A stretch of 64,000 nt of DNA from Nitrospira sp. ND1 (GCF_900170025.1 NZ_FWEX01000006.1:2285625-2349624), one strand, 5' to 3'; shown: positions 43,552 to 52,657, counted from the stretch's first letter. Notes: generated by a model not told the origin, from the letters alone. Translations and numbers: made by a program.

Positions 43552-43989
43552 ATGAAACTCAGCGTGGCGTATCAGGGGGGAGCGCGGTACGACATCCTGA
43601 GCGATCGGCACCGGATCGTGACGGATCAGCCGGTTGAAGACGGAGGGGCCGACGCCGGTATGAGTCCCGTGGAACTGTTTGTCGGTTCGGTGGCGAGCTG
43701 CGTGGGGTACTTTGTCGGCCAGTTCTGCGCGCGACACGATATCTCACGCGAAGGCCTAAAGGTGGACGCTGAATGGACGATAGCTGAAGCGCCGCATCGA
43801 GTCGGGCAGATCCAACTTGCGATTCGCCTTCCCCATCGAGTGACACCCGAGCTGAGAGAGCGGCTGCTGAAGGTGGCGCACGGGTGCACGGTCCATCAAT
43901 CGATCGTCGTGCCTGCCGCTATCGCGATCGAGCTGAATCCGCACGGCCATCCGGCGACGGCATCTGATCTTATGGAGGAAAAGTCATGA
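43552..43989 (+). CDS. OsmC-family protein
   Basis: GGAGGACGAA precedes ATG 43552; 145 residues with the OsmC fold. The reactive cysteines are Cys50 (GSVASC) and Cys112 (AHGCTVHQS). Overlaps the sulfite oxidase start by the ATGA rule. Some OsmC-like proteins of this branch (YhfA-type) occur near sulfur metabolism genes, so a role with persulfides is possible (inference). Confidence 0.8.
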   Translation: MKLSVAYQGGARYDILSDRHRIVTDQPVEDGGADAGMSPVELFVGSVASCVGYFVGQFCARHDISREGLKVDAEWTIAEAPHRVGQIQLAIRLPHRVTPELRERLLKVAHGCTVHQSIVVPAAIAIELNPHGHPATASDLMEEKS

Positions 43990-45167
43990 CGGTGTCCCGA
44001 CGGGAATGGTTGCGAACGGTCCTGCAAGGAATCGGCATCGGTATGGTGGTTGGGCCCGTGGGCACCGCGATCGCCACCGCGCAGGGGAGTGAGGCGGGGC
44101 ATGGAACCGGGCCGTTGACCGTACGAGTGACCAGGCCGTTCGACGCAGAAACACCGGTCCGGGAATTTGCCTCCTGGCTCACACCCAATGAGCGATTTTT
44201 CACGCGCAGTCACTTCGGCCCTCCTTCAGCCGAGACGGTACAGCCCGATGTCTGGCGACTGACGGTCAAAGGGCTGGTCAAAGAGGAGCTGACGCTCAAC
44301 CTCAAAGACTTACAACAACTCGAGGCCGTCACCCTGACCGCCGTTCTGCAATGCAGCGGAAACGGACGCGCGCACCATCGTCCCAAAGTGCCCGGTGTGC
44401 AGTGGGAACGCGGAGCGGTCGGCAATGCGCAATGGACCGGCGTGCGGCTTCGCGATGTGTTGCAGCGAGCCGGAGTGAAACCGCAGGGAGTCCACGTGCA
44501 ATTGCAGGGGGCGGACCGGCCGGCGCTGGCGACCGTGCCGCTGTTCACGCGAAGTATCCCCCTCGCAAAGGCTCTCCATCCCGATACCCTCCTGGCCTAT
44601 GAAATGAACGGCCGTCCGCTGCCCCTGCTGCATGGCGCGCCGCTGCGGGTGATTACTCCCGGCTGGATGGCGGAGTCCTGCATGAAGTGGCTGACCGAGA
44701 TTACGGTTCGAGCGGATGAAACGCCCGGCTACTACATGCAGCAGGCCTATCGCATTCCGGAAACGGCCGTTCGCCTGTCTTCGGGATTGCCGGGAAGCGC
44801 GATGGTTCCGGTCGAGCAGATGCCCGTCAAGTCGCTTATCGCCGCTCCGGCGGAGGGAGACACGGTACGGATCGGGCCGGTCACGATTCAAGGTGTCGCC
44901 TGGGCCGGCGAGGCGCCGGTGGCGAAGGTTGAAGTGTCCTGCGACGACGGAAAGACCTGGGAGCAGGCCCGGTTATTGGGAGAGGGGCAGCCCTACGCCT
45001 GGCGGCAATGGCAGTCTGTGTGGAATGCCCGCACGCCAGGGCCTATTGCGATTCTCTGCCGCGCCACCGATGCGCAGGGGGAGCAGCAACCGGCGACGAG
45101 CTCTTGGAATCCCGGAGGATTTCTATGGAACGGATGGGATCGCCTGTCCGTCACGGTGGCGGCATGA
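43986..45167 (+). CDS. sorA: Sulfite oxidase, molybdenum subunit (SorA-type)
   Basis: ATG overlaps the OsmC stop. Tat-type N-terminus (SRREWLRTVLQG). The oxidoreductase molybdopterin domain has the molybdenum-ligating Cys123 in LQCSGNGR, then LPLLHGAPLRVITPGWMAESCMKWLTEI. The C-terminal dimerisation domain has VEVSCDDGKTWEQA. It would oxidise sulfite to sulfate in the periplasm, giving electrons to the cytochrome encoded next. Its 393-residue length fits the SorA group. Confidence 0.85.
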   Translation: MTVSRREWLRTVLQGIGIGMVVGPVGTAIATAQGSEAGHGTGPLTVRVTRPFDAETPVREFASWLTPNERFFTRSHFGPPSAETVQPDVWRLTVKGLVKEELTLNLKDLQQLEAVTLTAVLQCSGNGRAHHRPKVPGVQWERGAVGNAQWTGVRLRDVLQRAGVKPQGVHVQLQGADRPALATVPLFTRSIPLAKALHPDTLLAYEMNGRPLPLLHGAPLRVITPGWMAESCMKWLTEITVRADETPGYYMQQAYRIPETAVRLSSGLPGSAMVPVEQMPVKSLIAAPAEGDTVRIGPVTIQGVAWAGEAPVAKVEVSCDDGKTWEQARLLGEGQPYAWRQWQSVWNARTPGPIAILCRATDAQGEQQPATSSWNPGGFLWNGWDRLSVTVAA

Positions 45168-45799
45168 CCCAGAGCACGGCGAAAAAGACCTCCGGTTTCG
45201 TGCTCGCTGCATTACTCTGTACTCTGCTTGGCTGGGTGGTGATCACGGCGGCTCAGGAAGATGACCGTGGAACGATTCAGCCGGCCCAGGCTCGTCAAGC
45301 ACTGACATTGATTCATGCCCGTTGCGCCGTCTGCCACACGACCGACCTGATCGTGCAGCAACGGTTGCCGGCCGACCGATGGACAGTGACGGTTGAGAAG
45401 ATGATGCATTGGGGCGCGGATCTGTCCAAGGACGAGGCGGCGATGGTCTTGCAATTCGTGACGGCGCGGTATCATTCCGGTGCGCCGGACCATCTGCCGT
45501 CGATTGAAGAAGAGTTGGCCATGATCGGGCCTGCGGTAGGCCCGCGTCAGGGGTCTGAGGGGCCGGTGTCCGGTGTGGCATCGAGAGGCGCGGGACTCTA
45601 TGCGCACAATTGCCAGGCCTGCCATGGTGAAGGAGCGTCCGGTGGGGCCGGACCTAAACTCGCGCGCAATACGATTCTGAAAAATGAAGGGGCTTTTTGG
45701 GAGACGGTGCTCCATGGGCGGGGGCCGATGCCGTCCTGGGGCGCAGTGCTGAGTCATCAGGAGATCGCGGATATTCATGCCTGGTTGGCGACACGCTGA
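45164..45799 (+). CDS. Dihaem cytochrome c, SorB-like partner of sulfite oxidase
   Basis: ATGA overlap with sorA. Signal peptide (LLGWVVITAA). The haem motifs are CAVCHTTDLIVQQRL and CQACHGEGASGGAGP, and a distal Met lies in GPMPSWG. The position after sorA matches the SorAB arrangement, though SorB usually has one haem; here the first half is an additional module. It would carry electrons from sulfite oxidase onward. Confidence 0.8.
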   Translation: MTQSTAKKTSGFVLAALLCTLLGWVVITAAQEDDRGTIQPAQARQALTLIHARCAVCHTTDLIVQQRLPADRWTVTVEKMMHWGADLSKDEAAMVLQFVTARYHSGAPDHLPSIEEELAMIGPAVGPRQGSEGPVSGVASRGAGLYAHNCQACHGEGASGGAGPKLARNTILKNEGAFWETVLHGRGPMPSWGAVLSHQEIADIHAWLATR

Positions 45800-45835
45800 C
45801 CGGTACGGCAGTGGGGCGAAAGAAAGGGGTGTTTC

Positions 45836-47251
45836 ATGGGTGGAAGACGGACGGTGGTAGTCGGATGCGCGTTGGTCATATTGGTGGGGTTGTTCTCATT
45901 CCCCCGCTTGCTGTTAGGCAGTGATCAGACTCGCGTCAAGGAGATGATTCAGAACAATTGCGCCGGTTGTCACCGCTTGGAAGGGAAAGCGGATTCGCGT
46001 TTCAACTTGAAGGCGCCCGACCTGATTTGGGCCGGAAGCAAATATCAGCGCTCATGGTTGCTTCGTTACCTGACGGGGAAAGAGGCGCCGCTGTATCCAA
46101 AGGGATATCGCTGGGATTTGTCTGAGGGGCCGACGCGGCATCCGGTGGTCAGCGAAGACGAGGCCCTGGGTATTGCCGAGTATTTCGAACAACACAATAA
46201 AGACCCGCGGGTGAAAGTCGGGGCCTTCGATCTCTCGAAGGTCAGCAAGTTCGATGCGACGTTCGGCGGCATGGCCTACAAGGCTCACGCCTGTCTCGGC
46301 TGTCATTTGGTCGAGGAGAACGGCAAGCTGATCGGCGGGCCGCAGAGCGCGTCGCTGGTAGCGGCCGGTCAACGGTACGACAAGGATTGGCTCTTCCGGT
46401 TCGGACAGAATCCGCAAGATTTCACGGTTCACAACGGGGAGTTCCTGGCGGACGCGACGGAACCGCAACTCCGTGCCGTCATCGGGTACCTGATGGTGCA
46501 GGGCGTCAAGGACTTCAAGTATTACGAACCCTGGACGGCGCCGGAGTTCGGGATGGCGAGTGCCGATCGCGGGAAGGTCCTCTATAAAGAATATTGCGCT
46601 CAGTGCCATGGGTTCACCGGAAAGGGCGACGGTCCGGCTGCGTCCGGATTGGAACCGAAGCCGGCGATCCATGCGAACATCCCGTTCGACAAGGTGCCGA
46701 CCGACTATCTTTACAATGTGATCAATCACGGCGGGGCGGCGATGGGAAAATCGCCGAGCATGCCTTATTGGGGTCTGACCATCGGTCAACAGGGTGTCGC
46801 GGATGTCATGGCCTATTTGAAAGTGACCTTCAAGGGCCAAGCGGAAGTCGCACAGGCAGCCGCAGGGTCCGGTGAAGGTCCGAGCGGGGTCTGCCCGCAG
46901 CCTCGGAAAACGGCGAAGGCGCCGGCAGAGTTTCTATCCAAGGCCAATCCGTTGCCGCAGTCGGATGCGACCATCAAGGCGGGGAAAACCCTGTTTCTCC
47001 AGACGGCCCAGCCCGTGGCCTGCGCAATGTGCCATGGCGACAAAGGCAACGGGCAAGGCTTCATGGGCGCGGCCTTGATCCCGCCTCCCCGAAACTTTAC
47101 GTGCGGCTCAATGATGAAAGATCTTCCGGACGGGCAACTGTTCTGGATCATCAAGAACGGCTCGGCTGGAACCGGCATGATGTCGTTCGCCGGATTGCCG
47201 GATGAGCAGGTCTGGCAGTTGATTGCCTATGTGAGAAGTTTGGCGAAGTAA
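45836..47251 (+). CDS. Tetrahaem cytochrome c (modular fusion)
   Basis: 471 residues with one N-terminal anchor. Four haem sites: CAGCHRLEGK, CLGCHLVEE, CAQCHGFTGKGD and CAMCHGDKGNGQ. Residues ~1-225 correspond to the dihaem protein at 40311 (KAPDLIWAGSKYQRSWLLRYL). The third domain is a class I cytochrome, and the fourth resembles the C-terminal half of the cytochrome at 48804 (FWIIKNGSAGTGMMSFAGLP). It appears built by fusing pieces still present as separate genes nearby. Periplasmic electron wire or terminal donor. Confidence 0.85.
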   Translation: MGGRRTVVVGCALVILVGLFSFPRLLLGSDQTRVKEMIQNNCAGCHRLEGKADSRFNLKAPDLIWAGSKYQRSWLLRYLTGKEAPLYPKGYRWDLSEGPTRHPVVSEDEALGIAEYFEQHNKDPRVKVGAFDLSKVSKFDATFGGMAYKAHACLGCHLVEENGKLIGGPQSASLVAAGQRYDKDWLFRFGQNPQDFTVHNGEFLADATEPQLRAVIGYLMVQGVKDFKYYEPWTAPEFGMASADRGKVLYKEYCAQCHGFTGKGDGPAASGLEPKPAIHANIPFDKVPTDYLYNVINHGGAAMGKSPSMPYWGLTIGQQGVADVMAYLKVTFKGQAEVAQAAAGSGEGPSGVCPQPRKTAKAPAEFLSKANPLPQSDATIKAGKTLFLQTAQPVACAMCHGDKGNGQGFMGAALIPPPRNFTCGSMMKDLPDGQLFWIIKNGSAGTGMMSFAGLPDEQVWQLIAYVRSLAK

Positions 47252-47259
47252 GAACGGGA

Positions 47260-47320
47260 AGCGTGAAACGTATCTCGTGAAACGTTCCGGACGAACGACG
47301 AGATACGCACGACGAATGGC
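47260..47320. repeat. Short palindromic repeat family E, copy 2
   Basis: GCGTGAAACGTATCTCGTGA and the inverse arm ACGACGAGATACGCACGACG. Found between the tetrahaem gene and the DsrE gene. Confidence 0.75.
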
Positions 47321-47338
47321 AAGCGAAGGAGGTTGTTA

Positions 47339-47698
47339 GTGGCGACGTTTATCATTTCCGGCAGTCGGGGCACAGACGATCCGACCATGGCGACTCTTCC
47401 GTTCATGGCGGCCAAGACCGCCAAGGAGCAGGGTCATGATGTGGTGTTGTGGTTGTGGAACGAGGCGGTGACGTCAGCGCGAAAGGGCTCGGCGGATCAT
47501 GTCGTCGGCGTGAATTTGACGCCGCTGAAAGACCTGTTGGCGGCCGTCCAGGCCGCCAACATTCCCATCTGGGTCTGCGGAGCCTGTGCCGTCGCCAGGC
47601 AGATCGGCCAGGCTGATCTCATAGCCGGAGCCGTGATCAAAGGCATGCCGGACTACATCAAGGCTGTGGCTGAGCGCGACCGGACCGTGGCGTTCTAA
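47339..47698 (+). CDS. DsrE/DsrF-family sulfur-relay-like protein
   Basis: AAGGAGG ends seven bases before GTG 47339. 119 residues with the DsrE fold; the cysteines Cys83 and Cys86-type CGACA motif lie in WVCGACAVARQIG. DsrE-like proteins carry persulfide sulfur. The location within a cluster with sulfite oxidase and a TsdA-like protein supports a sulfur role, but DsrE family members can have other jobs. Confidence 0.75.
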   Translation: MATFIISGSRGTDDPTMATLPFMAAKTAKEQGHDVVLWLWNEAVTSARKGSADHVVGVNLTPLKDLLAAVQAANIPIWVCGACAVARQIGQADLIAGAVIKGMPDYIKAVAERDRTVAF

Positions 47699-47733
47699 AG
47701 TTCTAAATAGGTGGGAAGGGGACGGGTATTCGC

Positions 47734-48804
47734 ATGGCATCCGACGAACAAGCGGGCAGGAAAGCTAAAGGCAAAAAGGGGCGTATGGCTGCAGGAGCCG
47801 CGGTCTCGATTGCGGAACACAACGGACGACTTGAGACGGATGACCTGGAGATTATTCCGACGGCCGTGCCGAGGGAGGGAGACGGGTACCAAGCTCCTGA
47901 TCAAGCCACCGGGGGAGTGACGGCCGGATTAACCGGATTAATCGGTGAAGTGGGCCGAACCCTGACCGAAGACGATCTGCGGCGCGTGAATACGCGGCGC
48001 GGGCTGCTGCAGTTGATCAAGAGCAAGAATATCGATCTGGATGACGTGCGCAAGACGCTGCTGTATGAACAGGAATTGCAGCAGCTGCAGGTCGAGCTGG
48101 TCCGTCTTCAACGCTGGGTACAAGCCGATGGGCAGCGTATTGCGATTCTTGTCGAAGGCCGGGATGCGGCCGGGAAGGGCGGAACGATCCGCCGGTTTAC
48201 CGAGCATTTGAATCCGCGTGCCATGCGGGTCGTCGCGTTACCGAAGCCGACGGACGATGAGCGGGGCCAGTGGTATTTCCAGCGGTATATCCGGCAACTG
48301 CCCAACAAGGGTGAGATCGTGTTTTTCGATCGCAGTTGGTACAACCGCGCCGTCGTCGAACCGGTGATGGGGTTTTGCAGCAAGAAGGAGCATCAACGAT
48401 TCTTGCAGCAGGTGACGGAATTCGAGCACATGCTCTACGAGGACGGCGTGACGATCATCAAGTTCTGGTTCTCGATTTCCAAAGAAGAACAGGCCAGTCG
48501 ATTCGAAGCGCGCCGGCAGAATCCCCTCAAGCAGTGGAAGCTCAGTCCTGTCGATGAAAAGGCGCAGGAGCTGTGGGATTCGTACACACGATACAAAGAA
48601 GAAATGTTCAGCAAAACCCATACGACTTTCAGCCCCTGGATCATCGTCAAAGCGAACGACAAGCAGGCCGCGCGATTGGAAAGTTTGCGCCACGTGCTCA
48701 ACCTTCTGGCGTACAGGGGCAAGGAAGAGGCGCAGATCCGCCTGACTCCCGACCCCAACGTCATCACTCGGTTCCATCGTAAGATGGTGGAATTGGATTT
48801 CTGA
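47734..48804 (+). CDS. ppk2: Polyphosphate kinase 2 (PPK2)
   Basis: ATG 47734 with AAGGGGACGGG upstream. 356 residues with an N-terminal extension of ~110 residues. Walker A is GRDAAGKGG (~141-149), the lid region PKPTDDERGQWYFQRY, and Walker B-type FFDRSWYNRAVVEPVMGF (~197). It phosphorylates nucleoside diphosphates using polyphosphate or the reverse. The next gene overlaps by one base (TGATG). Confidence 0.9.
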   Translation: MASDEQAGRKAKGKKGRMAAGAAVSIAEHNGRLETDDLEIIPTAVPREGDGYQAPDQATGGVTAGLTGLIGEVGRTLTEDDLRRVNTRRGLLQLIKSKNIDLDDVRKTLLYEQELQQLQVELVRLQRWVQADGQRIAILVEGRDAAGKGGTIRRFTEHLNPRAMRVVALPKPTDDERGQWYFQRYIRQLPNKGEIVFFDRSWYNRAVVEPVMGFCSKKEHQRFLQQVTEFEHMLYEDGVTIIKFWFSISKEEQASRFEARRQNPLKQWKLSPVDEKAQELWDSYTRYKEEMFSKTHTTFSPWIIVKANDKQAARLESLRHVLNLLAYRGKEEAQIRLTPDPNVITRFHRKMVELDF

Positions 48805-49334
48805 TGCAGAGGCGGCTGAGTATCACATGGGCGATCATGGCGGCGGCCGTGGTGACGGGTGTCCCTGCAGTCGCCCAACATATGCAGCCGTCCCGCGTCC
48901 CGATCGAGCACCTCGAGGAGGCGCGTGCGCTCAAGAGTCCATTGCCTGATTCGCCTGATGTGGTCGAAAGGGGCAAGGTCCTCTATCACGGGAAGGGGAC
49001 GTGCGCCAACTGTCATGGGCCGGAGGGAGCGGGCGATGGGCCGGTGGCGTCGCAGCTGAATCCATCCCCCCGTAATTTTCAGCGCCCTGGATTTTGGCGC
49101 CATCGCACGGAGGGCGAAATTTTCTGGGTGATTAAGAACGGGTCGCCCGGAACCAGCATGGTCGGATTTGCGGGACAGCTGACGGACGAAGAAATGTGGG
49201 CCGTGATCCAGTATGAACGCACCTTCGCTGAGAGCCATGGTCACGGGAGAGGAATGGGGCCTGCTGGAGGGATGGGGCATAAGGGAAGGTATGGGCGGCA
49301 TGGGGCATCGAGGAGCCGGAAACGGGGGCTGTGA
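48804..49334 (+). CDS. Monohaem cytochrome c with His/Gly-rich tail
   Basis: TGATG overlap with ppk2. Signal peptide ending AVA-QHM. CANCHGPEGAGDGP haem motif and distal Met in TSMVGFAG. A C-terminal tail rich in His, Gly and Arg (ESHGHGRGMGPAGGMGHKG) follows the cytochrome fold; such tails can bind metals. Similar to the fourth domain of the tetrahaem protein. Confidence 0.8.
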   Translation: MQRRLSITWAIMAAAVVTGVPAVAQHMQPSRVPIEHLEEARALKSPLPDSPDVVERGKVLYHGKGTCANCHGPEGAGDGPVASQLNPSPRNFQRPGFWRHRTEGEIFWVIKNGSPGTSMVGFAGQLTDEEMWAVIQYERTFAESHGHGRGMGPAGGMGHKGRYGRHGASRSRKRGL

Positions 49335-49389
49335 AGGAGAACATTGCGATCGGTAATGGGGCTGGATGTCGCATGGACCAGGTGAGGCG

Positions 49390-49824
49390 GTGACGGAGAA
49401 ACTCCATCTGGTCTGTCCGCATTGCCGGAGTATCAATCGAGTTCCGGCGGTCCGTCTGGCGGAGCAGCCCAATTGCGGTCAGTGCCATGCCTCCTTGTTT
49501 ACCGGTCACCCGATCGCGTTGACGGCGGCGGATTTCGATCTGCATGCGCAGCGAGCGGAGATTCCCCTGGTGGTGGATTTCTGGGCCCCCTGGTGCGGGC
49601 CCTGCCGCATGATGGCTCCGGCCTATGAACAGGCGGCGCAGATGCTGGAACCTCAAGTTCGCCTGGCTAAAGTAAATACGGAGGAGGAACAGCCCCTGGC
49701 CGCGAGGTTCGGCATCTCGAGCATCCCCACGCTAGTGCTGTTGCGAGGAGGGCGCGAACTGGGGCGTCAGCCGGGGGCGCTGGGGCTTCAGGATATTGTG
49801 CGGTGGGTTCGCAGCAAGATCTGA
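49390..49824 (+). CDS. trxC: Thioredoxin with N-terminal zinc-finger type (TrxC-like)
   Basis: GTG 49390 chosen because the family starts (M/V)TEKLHLVCPHC and AGGTGAGG lies upstream; ATG 49366 is also possible. Zinc-type Cys9/12 and Cys29/32 precede the thioredoxin fold with active site WCGPC (Cys69/72) and cis-Pro in SIPTLVLL. Cytoplasmic disulfide reductase, common in oxidative stress. The position in the cytochrome region may relate to thiol control of haem proteins (inference). Confidence 0.85.
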   Translation: MTEKLHLVCPHCRSINRVPAVRLAEQPNCGQCHASLFTGHPIALTAADFDLHAQRAEIPLVVDFWAPWCGPCRMMAPAYEQAAQMLEPQVRLAKVNTEEEQPLAARFGISSIPTLVLLRGGRELGRQPGALGLQDIVRWVRSKI

Positions 49825-50143
49825 CCGGTCCTCTCTTGTGACCGCGCTTCGTTCGTATCCGTTCTCCTTTCCCTCGGTGCAACCCAGCCCTCCGGATTCT
49901 GAGAGATCCTGATCGCTGGCGCGTTTTGCGCCAGTGCCGAGTCCGGGCCGGTTCTGGAATTCCCCAATCGACATCCCCCTCCGTTGTTGCGGTTTGCTGG
50001 TCCCTGAAAACCCTTGCCAAAGCGGGTATTTCGTTGGTGCGCCGGCATCCTTGCCTGGCACGTCCTCTGCTTTCTCCCAAGAGGGGTATCGAGGGGATAG
50101 GCTGAAGCCGGAACAATCGATAGAGCAGGGAGGACACATCATC
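49825..50143. other. Intergenic region, no supported gene
   Basis: This is 319 bases between the thioredoxin and YtxH-type genes. CCTCGGTGCAACCCAGCCCTCC-like and GCCAGTGCCGAG segments do not form a convincing hairpin. No ribosome site precedes a recognisable frame. Confidence 0.4.
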
Positions 50144-50452
50144 ATGGCAGACCATCATGACAGCTGTTCGGGACTGGGGGTGTCGATCGCGTTTTTGAGC
50201 GGGGCGATGCTGGGGGCGATGGCGGCGATTCTGTATGCGCCCAGTTCCGGCGAGGAAACCCGTCGGGCGATCAAAGGCTATGCGCGTCGGACGGAGGAGG
50301 AGGTGTTGGAGAAGGCCAAAGAAGTGCGAAGGGAAATCTCCCACAGCGTCGACGAAGCCAAGCGGTATCTGAAGGAGACCGAGGCGACGATTGCCGCGGC
50401 GTTGGCGGCGGGAAAGGAAGCGTTCAAGAAAGAAAAGACGGATCGGGCCTGA
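50144..50452 (+). CDS. YtxH-domain protein
   Basis: CAGGGAGGACACATC precedes ATG 50144; 102 residues. One membrane helix (VSIAFLSGAMLGAMAAILYAP) followed by SSGEETRRAIKGYARR and a long amphipathic helix (YtxH type). Stress-related family with unknown biochemical role. It precedes the oxidoreductase genes by one base and may be co-transcribed. Confidence 0.8.
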   Translation: MADHHDSCSGLGVSIAFLSGAMLGAMAAILYAPSSGEETRRAIKGYARRTEEEVLEKAKEVRREISHSVDEAKRYLKETEATIAAALAAGKEAFKKEKTDRA

Positions 50453-50453
50453 A

Positions 50454-51341
50454 ATGTATGCGGTGCGATTTCACGGGCGCGGGGGGCAGGGCGCCAAGAC
50501 GGCGAGCCGGATTCTCGGCACGGCGGCGTTCCTGAGCGGGTACCAGGCTCAGGATTCGCCGATCTATGGAGCCGAGCGTCGCGGAGCGCCTGTCGCGGCA
50601 TTCACGCGGTTCGGCCGGGAGCCGATCCGCGAGCGAGGGGTCATTGCCCATCCCGATCTGGTGGTGGTGGCCGATGCATCGCTGCTGGAAGATCCTGCGG
50701 CCCGCGTGTCGGACGGCATCACCGAGCAGACCATCCTGTTCATCAATTCGCCGCTGCATGCGGAGCAGATTCGCGCGCCGAGCGCGTTATGTGGTCGCAT
50801 CACGACGTTAGGGGTGACGGAGATTGCCCTGCAGCATTTCGGCCAGCGGGAGGCGATCAGCGCGTTGCTCGGTGCCGTCGCCGCCCGGTTGTCCGGGTTG
50901 CAACAGGAACCGCTCCGGCAGGCCATTGAGCAGGAGTTGGGAAATCTCGGCGTAGCCCCGCCGATTATTGAGCGGAATCAAACCGTCGCGCTCACGTGTT
51001 ATGAGTCGGTGCAGGTGATGGAGCGGGAGTCTGTGGCAGAGTCGGCGACTATCGCGACGACTTTCCACATACCGGTCTATGAATCGCCGAGCAGGGGGAC
51101 GGCCAGGATCAGCGCCACCGGGAATTCCGTGCTGCGTGAAACCGGCGGGTGGCGGACGTTTAGGCCTGTGCTGGTCGCCGACAAGTGCAACGGATGCTGG
51201 CTTTGTTTCGTCTATTGCCCCGACGGGGTGATTTCGATGAACAAGGATGACCGGCCGATGATCGACTATGCGCATTGCAAAGGCTGTCAGATCTGCGTGC
51301 ACGAGTGCCCCACGCATGCCCTCGTCGCGGAGCGGGAATAG
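50454..51341 (+). CDS. Pyruvate:ferredoxin oxidoreductase, fused gamma-delta subunit
   Basis: ATG 50454 begins immediately after the previous stop. Residues 1-~185 are the gamma domain (VRFHGRGGQGAKTASRILG). The C-terminal ~70 residues are a delta-type ferredoxin with two [4Fe-4S] sites (CNGCWLCFVYCPDG and CKGCQICVHECPTH). With the alpha and beta genes it makes a complete 2-oxoacid:ferredoxin oxidoreductase. In Nitrospira-type autotrophs this enzyme fixes CO2 onto acetyl-CoA (established for the pathway, inferred here). Confidence 0.9.
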   Translation: MYAVRFHGRGGQGAKTASRILGTAAFLSGYQAQDSPIYGAERRGAPVAAFTRFGREPIRERGVIAHPDLVVVADASLLEDPAARVSDGITEQTILFINSPLHAEQIRAPSALCGRITTLGVTEIALQHFGQREAISALLGAVAARLSGLQQEPLRQAIEQELGNLGVAPPIIERNQTVALTCYESVQVMERESVAESATIATTFHIPVYESPSRGTARISATGNSVLRETGGWRTFRPVLVADKCNGCWLCFVYCPDGVISMNKDDRPMIDYAHCKGCQICVHECPTHALVAERE

Positions 51342-51355
51342 GAAGGCGGAGTGGC

Positions 51356-52594
51356 ATGGACAGCCAAATGATGACCGGCAACCTGGCGGCGGCCTGGGGG
51401 GCGAGACTGGCTGACGTGGATTACATTCCTGCGTTTCCCATCACACCGCAAACGGAAATTGTGGAAGCGCTGGCCAAATGGTGTGAGGGCGGTGAACTGG
51501 CAGCGCGGTTCGTCACGATGGACTCTGAACATTCGATGATGACGGCGGCGGGAGCGGCAGAGGCGACGGGAGCCCGAGTCTTCACCGCGACATCCAGCCA
51601 GGGATTGCTCTACGCCTTCGAAGTGCTCTACTCGATCTCGGGCTGGCGTGCCCCGCTCGTGCTGGTCAACGTATCGCGGGCACTGGCTGCGCCCATTACG
51701 TTGGAGTCGGATCATAACGATGTGCTGGCGGCGCGTGATGCCGGATTTTTACAGATACACGCCGAGACTTGTCAGGAAGTACTCGACTCGATTCTGATGG
51801 CCTATCGGATCGCAGAAGATGAACGGGTGATGTTGCCGGTCATCGTGAATCTGGACGGCTTTTCGCTCTCGTTCACGCGAGAGCCGGTCCGTATCCCGGA
51901 TCCGGAGCAAGTGCAGACGTTTCTGCCGCCGTTCCGTCCCGCTCACCTCGGGTTCAGCGCGTCTGCGCCCCATTCGTTAGGGGTGACGGTGATCGGTGGG
52001 ACGCCCTATGCCTATTTCCGGCATCAAATGCATCTGGCCTCGATCAATGCCCTCGAGGTGCACCGTGAAGCTGCCGCGTCCTTCGAACAGGTATTCGGTC
52101 GGCGTTACGATGCGGTCGAGGGATATCGGCTGGACGATGCGGAGGATGTGCTCGTGATGACGAATTCCTGTTCGAGCACGGGCAAGGCGGCGGTCGATGC
52201 AGCCAGGGGAGAGGGGAAACGAGTGGGCCTGTTGCGGCTTCGGATGATTCGACCCTGGCCGGCGGAGGCGATCCGCGACGCATTGCGAGGGCGTCGCGCT
52301 GTGGCCGTGTTGGATCAGAATCTTGCGCCGGGGCAGGGTGGCATTCTGTTTCAGGAAATTGCCGCCTCGCTGTATCACGAAGTCGAGCGGCCGCGGGCAC
52401 TCTGTTCCTTCATCGGAGGGCTTGGGGGACAGAATCTGTCGGTGGGGGCGTTTCACGCGGTCTTCGAGCAAACGGCGAAAGCCGGAGTCAGCGGAAAAGG
52501 AATCGGTCCGGTTCTCCTCTACACTCAAGCAGAGCATCGGGAGATGACTCAGCTCCAGATGGTAGCGGCAGGAAGCGTGAAACGCGAAACGTGA
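51356..52594 (+). CDS. porA: Pyruvate:ferredoxin oxidoreductase, alpha subunit
   Basis: GGCGGAGTGGC precedes ATG 51356; 412 residues. The alpha fold includes ADVDYIPAFPITPQTEIVEAL, MDSEHSMMTAAGAAEATGARVFTATSSQGL and CSSTGKAAVDAARGEGKRVGLLRLRMIRPWP. The last residues (GSVKRET) and the stop are encoded by a palindromic repeat that has encroached on the gene's 3' end. The catalytic centre is shared with the beta subunit. Confidence 0.9.
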   Translation: MDSQMMTGNLAAAWGARLADVDYIPAFPITPQTEIVEALAKWCEGGELAARFVTMDSEHSMMTAAGAAEATGARVFTATSSQGLLYAFEVLYSISGWRAPLVLVNVSRALAAPITLESDHNDVLAARDAGFLQIHAETCQEVLDSILMAYRIAEDERVMLPVIVNLDGFSLSFTREPVRIPDPEQVQTFLPPFRPAHLGFSASAPHSLGVTVIGGTPYAYFRHQMHLASINALEVHREAAASFEQVFGRRYDAVEGYRLDDAEDVLVMTNSCSSTGKAAVDAARGEGKRVGLLRLRMIRPWPAEAIRDALRGRRAVAVLDQNLAPGQGGILFQEIAASLYHEVERPRALCSFIGGLGGQNLSVGAFHAVFEQTAKAGVSGKGIGPVLLYTQAEHREMTQLQMVAAGSVKRET

Positions 52595-52655
52595 AGAAGA
52601 AATCCTGCTGACCGTTCGGACGCGGCGAGATACGAACCACGAGATACGAGAGACG
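52577..52655. repeat. Short palindromic repeat family E, copy 3
   Basis: GCGTGAAACGCGAAACGTGA and the inverse-type arm CGAGATACGAACCACGAGAT. It overlaps the last codons of porA and reaches to three bases before the ATG of porB. Confidence 0.75.
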
Positions 52656-52657
52656 CC

